Positions 49,084 to 51,787 of a stretch of 51,787 nucleotides of DNA are shown here, piece after piece (positions within the stretch are counted from its first letter, which is position 1; every line of letters starts with the position of its first letter). A program made the position numbers and the translations under genes. The DNA is from Bacteroidota bacterium (lineage in GTDB: Bacteria > Bacteroidota > Bacteroidia > B-17B0 > Aurantibacillaceae). The notes beneath the pieces are model-generated. The model had not been told where the DNA came from, made no database searches, and worked only from the letters and a program-made list of their open reading frames with translations. The stretch is from positions 1 to 51,787 of the forward strand of contig PLYA01000038.1 of assembly GCA_003153315.1 (NCBI GenBank), given 5' to 3'.

Positions 49084-50409
49084 ATGAAAACACATTCTAA
49101 TAACCACATTACCGACGTAAGTAAATTGGTTTCTGATATTTCAACACCGCTTAGTCATAGTTCTGACCTTGATCCATTGATGAAACACATTGGTGATTCA
49201 AAATATGTTCTATTGGGGGAGGCTTCACACGGGACACATGAATATTATACCTGGCGGGCGAAAATTAGTCAACGTCTTATTAAAGAAAAAGGATTTTCAT
49301 TCATCGCCGTTGAAGGCGATTGGCCGGATTGCTATCGTTTAAATCGTTTTATTAAAAATTATCCTCATTCGGGAAGTAATGCAAGAGAAGTGTTGCATGC
49401 GTTTAAACGCTGGCCCACATGGATGTGGGCAAATTGGGAAATAGCTGCCTTTGCAGAATGGTTAAAAAATTTCAATAAAGGTTTATCCGTTGAAAAGAAA
49501 ATTGGTTTTTATGGTCTTGATATGTATAGCCTATGGGAATCAATGGAAGCTATTATCGGATATTTGAAAAAATATGACCCTAAAACAATGCAGATAGCTA
49601 TGAAGGCTATGCATTGCTTTGAACCATATAGCGCCGATGAAGGACAATCATATGCCCGTGCGTCTAGTTTTGTTCCCGGTCTCTGTGAAAAGGAAGTAGT
49701 TGATTTACTTCGTGAAATACGAGGAAAAATTGCACAATACAATTCAGATTATGAAAATGTCTTCAGTACGGAACAAAACGCATTGGTTGCAGTAAATGCC
49801 GAAAAATATTATCGTACCATGGTAAGGGGTGGGGCACAGTCTTGGAATGTCCGCGACAGACACATGATGACCACTTTAAACCGTTTGATGGATTTTTATG
49901 GCAAAGACGCTAAAGTTATTGTTTGGGAACATAACACACACATTGGTGATGCACGTGCAACAGATATGGCGCGTGAAGGGATGGTGAATGTAGGACAATT
50001 GGTTAAAGAACAACATGCAGATAGGGGAGTGGTAGCAGTTGGTTTTGGTTCATACAAGGGTAGTGTTATAGCTGGTAGAGAATGGGGAGATGAAATGAAA
50101 GAAATGACTGTTCCTCCAGCTATAAATGGAAGTTGGGAATATATTCTTCATCATACGGGAAACACAAAAAACAAATTGATTATGCTTGACAAAGCAAAGA
50201 ATGAGGACCGAATGAAAATAAGTATGGATCATCGTGCCATTGGTGTAGTTTATAATCCCGAGTATGAACAATATGGCAATTATGTTCCAAGTATTCTCCC
50301 CATGAGATATGATGCATTTATTTTTATTGATGAAACCAAAGCACTTCATCCGCTTCATATAAAACCGGATGGGCATCAAATTCCGGAAACCTTCCCGTTT
50401 GGGGTATAA
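49084..50409 (+). CDS. Erythromycin-esterase-like family protein
   Basis: 441 residues from the ATG at 49084 (an earlier ATG at 49066 would add six). Family motifs: LLGEASHGTHEYYTWRAKI with catalytic-site His, FIAVEGDWPDC with the Glu, VWEHNTHIGDARATDM with the second His. Members in environmental bacteria are usually not macrolide-resistance genes and their substrates are unknown. No signal peptide. Monocistronic. Confidence 0.88.
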   Translation: MKTHSNNHITDVSKLVSDISTPLSHSSDLDPLMKHIGDSKYVLLGEASHGTHEYYTWRAKISQRLIKEKGFSFIAVEGDWPDCYRLNRFIKNYPHSGSNAREVLHAFKRWPTWMWANWEIAAFAEWLKNFNKGLSVEKKIGFYGLDMYSLWESMEAIIGYLKKYDPKTMQIAMKAMHCFEPYSADEGQSYARASSFVPGLCEKEVVDLLREIRGKIAQYNSDYENVFSTEQNALVAVNAEKYYRTMVRGGAQSWNVRDRHMMTTLNRLMDFYGKDAKVIVWEHNTHIGDARATDMAREGMVNVGQLVKEQHADRGVVAVGFGSYKGSVIAGREWGDEMKEMTVPPAINGSWEYILHHTGNTKNKLIMLDKAKNEDRMKISMDHRAIGVVYNPEYEQYGNYVPSILPMRYDAFIFIDETKALHPLHIKPDGHQIPETFPFGV

Positions 50410-50646
50410 GAAGTAATTTGCGACTTCCCGCTCAATATATACAGCTTTATTTCCTTTAAAAATGCAAAGGTTTACGGCAGATCAGGTGATGCTTTTAGCA
50501 TTAAGATGGAGCTTTTTTGACCGTTAAAGAAGTGCTTCTGTATTAAGCGACAAACAAAATATGAGGCTGGTAAGCGTTAATAGTGCTTAAGAATGAAAAA
50601 AATGGTAAAGCTTTTTTACTTTTACTGCTTATTATATAAAGCCGGC

Positions 50647-50994
50647 ATGAAAGAATCTATTTTATTAATTTCGTTTATTGTATTAATAATTGCTGGTTGT
50701 CATGCTAAGAAAGAAGTAACGAAACCATATGCCTATCAACCAACAGAAGTTGAATTAACCGCGGGCAAAACCAAATTTAGTGATTTGACAATTGATAACC
50801 TTGTAAAAGGACATTCTATTTATTATGGGGCTTGTTTACGTTGCCATGAGGCAAAGAACATAAACGATTATGGTCTGGATGAATTTTCGGATATATTAAA
50901 CAACATGGCACGAAAGGCCAAGCTTACACCCGAAGAAAAGGATGCTGTTTTGCGCTATGCAGTTTCCATAAAACTGTCTAATGCTAAGCAGTAA
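50647..50994 (+). CDS. Small mono-heme c-type cytochrome, lipoprotein
   Basis: From the ATG at 50647: 115 residues with lipobox IIAGC after MKESILLISFIVL. An ATG at 50593 would add 18 residues ahead of a normal signal. One heme motif CLRCH (about residues 62-66), and NNMARKAKLTPEEKDAVLRY resembles the C-terminal part of the cytochrome at 234-521. They are probably paralogues. I found no Crp/Fnr-like site upstream. The 50410-50646 gap shows nothing else. Confidence 0.8.
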   Translation: MKESILLISFIVLIIAGCHAKKEVTKPYAYQPTEVELTAGKTKFSDLTIDNLVKGHSIYYGACLRCHEAKNINDYGLDEFSDILNNMARKAKLTPEEKDAVLRYAVSIKLSNAKQ

Positions 50995-51143
50995 TTTAAA
51001 AACACGTCTTTAAAGGAGGTTTTATAACCATAATTCTCGCCTGACCTTTATATTATATAACCGTGGTAAACTTTCAGAATGCCCGGATTTAAAGTGAAAA
51101 ATGGTATGCCCCTTCGTATGAAGGCATCAATAAAATCTTTTGG

Positions 51144-51151
51144 TATATTTG
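51144..51151 (+). promoter_or_regulatory. -7 box TATATTTG, near-leaderless start
   Basis: A perfect -7 box ending three bases before the ATG at 51155. The upstream ATG at 51140 is thereby excluded. Confidence 0.55.
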
Positions 51152-51154
51152 GCC

Positions 51155-51568
51155 ATGAAAAAAATATTTCTGCTTTTTCTTTTAGCAAGCCTTAAGCAAG
51201 GTATGGATGCTCAAAATTGCGAGAAGGGTTGCGGTAAAATAACCAAGGTAGAACCCACTAAAATTAAAGGCATAAAGCCCAACAGGGCACTGCTTGTTTT
51301 TAAGTTTCAGGGACCCGATGGCAAACCCGCCAAAAGCCGTATAAAAGTTATTGTAGATAGCAAGGATACATTGCATCCAAAAATTGATGTAACAGGTACA
51401 GCAAAAATAACAACAACACCGGGCAATCATTCCTTAAAATTTATCGCTAATTACTGGTATAGCGTAAAGATGGACCAGGTTTCTCTTAAAGACAAAACTA
51501 CCTATGACCTTTTTATACGTTTTGAAGCAAAGGAAATAGGAGCTGTAAAATCTAAAGAGAAAGATTAA
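51155..51568 (+). CDS. Small exported protein, unknown
   Basis: 137 residues. Signal peptide (MKKIFLLFLLASLKQGMDA), then CEKGCG and a beta-rich domain (RALLVFKFQGPDGKPAKSRIKVIVDSKD, then TTPGNHSLKFIANYWYSVKMDQVSL) resembling a small Ig-like or carboxypeptidase-regulatory fold. The C-terminus is charged. Function not recognised. Probably leaderless mRNA. Confidence 0.65.
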   Translation: MKKIFLLFLLASLKQGMDAQNCEKGCGKITKVEPTKIKGIKPNRALLVFKFQGPDGKPAKSRIKVIVDSKDTLHPKIDVTGTAKITTTPGNHSLKFIANYWYSVKMDQVSLKDKTTYDLFIRFEAKEIGAVKSKEKD

Positions 51569-51637
51569 AACAATTTGTTTGGAAATATAAGGTAGGTGTA
51601 GCGCCTTTTTTTACTCCCTGAAAGAGAAAACCACACG

Positions 51638-51787
51638 TATCCCTAAGATTATTTTATTCATTTTGTAATGATTTGATATTGTGCGTTTAAGGTTCGTATT
51701 TGCTGGTAGTTATTGATTGAATCAATATTTGCTCAGTTATATTTATTTTGCTGGGTGTTTGAAGCATAAAAAATAATCTTAGGGATA
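51638..51787. repeat. Inverted repeat at the right window edge
   Basis: 18 bp at 51638-51655 (TATCCCTAAGATTATTTT) recur as an exact reverse complement at 51770-51787, the last bases of the window. The two are separated by 114 bp. This is what an assembly end in a repeat, or one end of a mobile element, would look like. The rest of 51569-51787 shows no gene. Confidence 0.7.

Noticed and set aside
49084..50409. Macrolide resistance gene
   Set aside because: The family is broad and mostly of unknown substrate; family membership alone does not support resistance, and there is no mobile context.
51713..51725. TTGATTGAATCAA as a Crp/Fnr-like site
   Set aside because: The half-sites are separated by three bases instead of four, and no gene start follows within the window.

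Overview
The window looks like a chromosomal segment of a free-living member of the Bacteroidota, probably near Chitinophagales/Sphingobacteriales, though I cannot fix the genus. Support: TAnnTTTG -7 promoter boxes with few Shine-Dalgarno sequences, type IX secretion C-terminal domains (type A at 5933-7120, type B at 19137-23666), a MurF-Alr fusion, a futalosine-pathway mqnA, an outer-membrane beta-barrel receptor with a carboxypeptidase-regulatory-like start, and many lipoproteins. The DNA is AT-rich with wide intergenic gaps. I saw no phage, transposase, CRISPR or rRNA. One tRNA-Lys is present.

Layout. 1-12.3 kb is an accessory or stress region: a cytochrome c / porin / cytochrome c operon, an AraC-type regulator, an exported Cys-rich copper-storage-like protein, a T9SS-sorted repeat protein, three single-domain response regulators, a PAS histidine kinase, a fatty acid desaturase, and a response regulator-FtsH operon. 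14.9-25 kb carries typA, a serine hydrolase, a 1509-residue T9SS surface protein and a DEAD-box helicase. 25-29.4 kb is a MacAB-like efflux operon. 29.6-37.3 kb has an esterase, a lipoprotein/outer-membrane receptor pair, a methyltransferase and a TlpA-like thioredoxin. 37.9-46.3 kb is mostly housekeeping: tdk, murF-alr, ftsK, a DUF3467 gene and mqnA. 46.4-51.6 kb has tRNA-Lys, LemA with two TPM proteins, a heavy-metal-binding lipoprotein, an erythromycin-esterase-like protein, a small cytochrome and a secreted protein.

Main discovery. Several promoters share one rigid architecture: Crp/Fnr-type palindromes (TGAT-N4-ATCA or near variants) centred exactly 36.5 and/or 58.5 bp upstream of the last base of the -7 box, so the two sites are 22 bp (about two helical turns) apart. 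This fits the cytochrome operon, the AraC gene, the copper-storage gene, the T9SS protein, a DUF6567-like lipoprotein, the desaturase, the RR-ftsH operon and the heavy-metal-binding lipoprotein. The 45-bp repeat at the left edge and at 3672-3716 is this double-site module. No Crp/Fnr gene lies in the window, so the regulator is elsewhere. The genes suggest a low-oxygen, nitrosative or metal-stress regulon; that is inference.

Second discovery. Four intergenic arrays have degenerate 21-bp units, each with its own core sequence but the same period (about 2477-2707, 4846-5183, 30950-31302, 43984-44214). Third, transcripts running leftward through 5.8-7.5 kb end in a repeated 3' module: small hairpins with an invariant CCGUAA loop and covarying stems, then a duplicated intrinsic terminator. 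Both window ends lie in repeats, which suggests assembly breakpoints.
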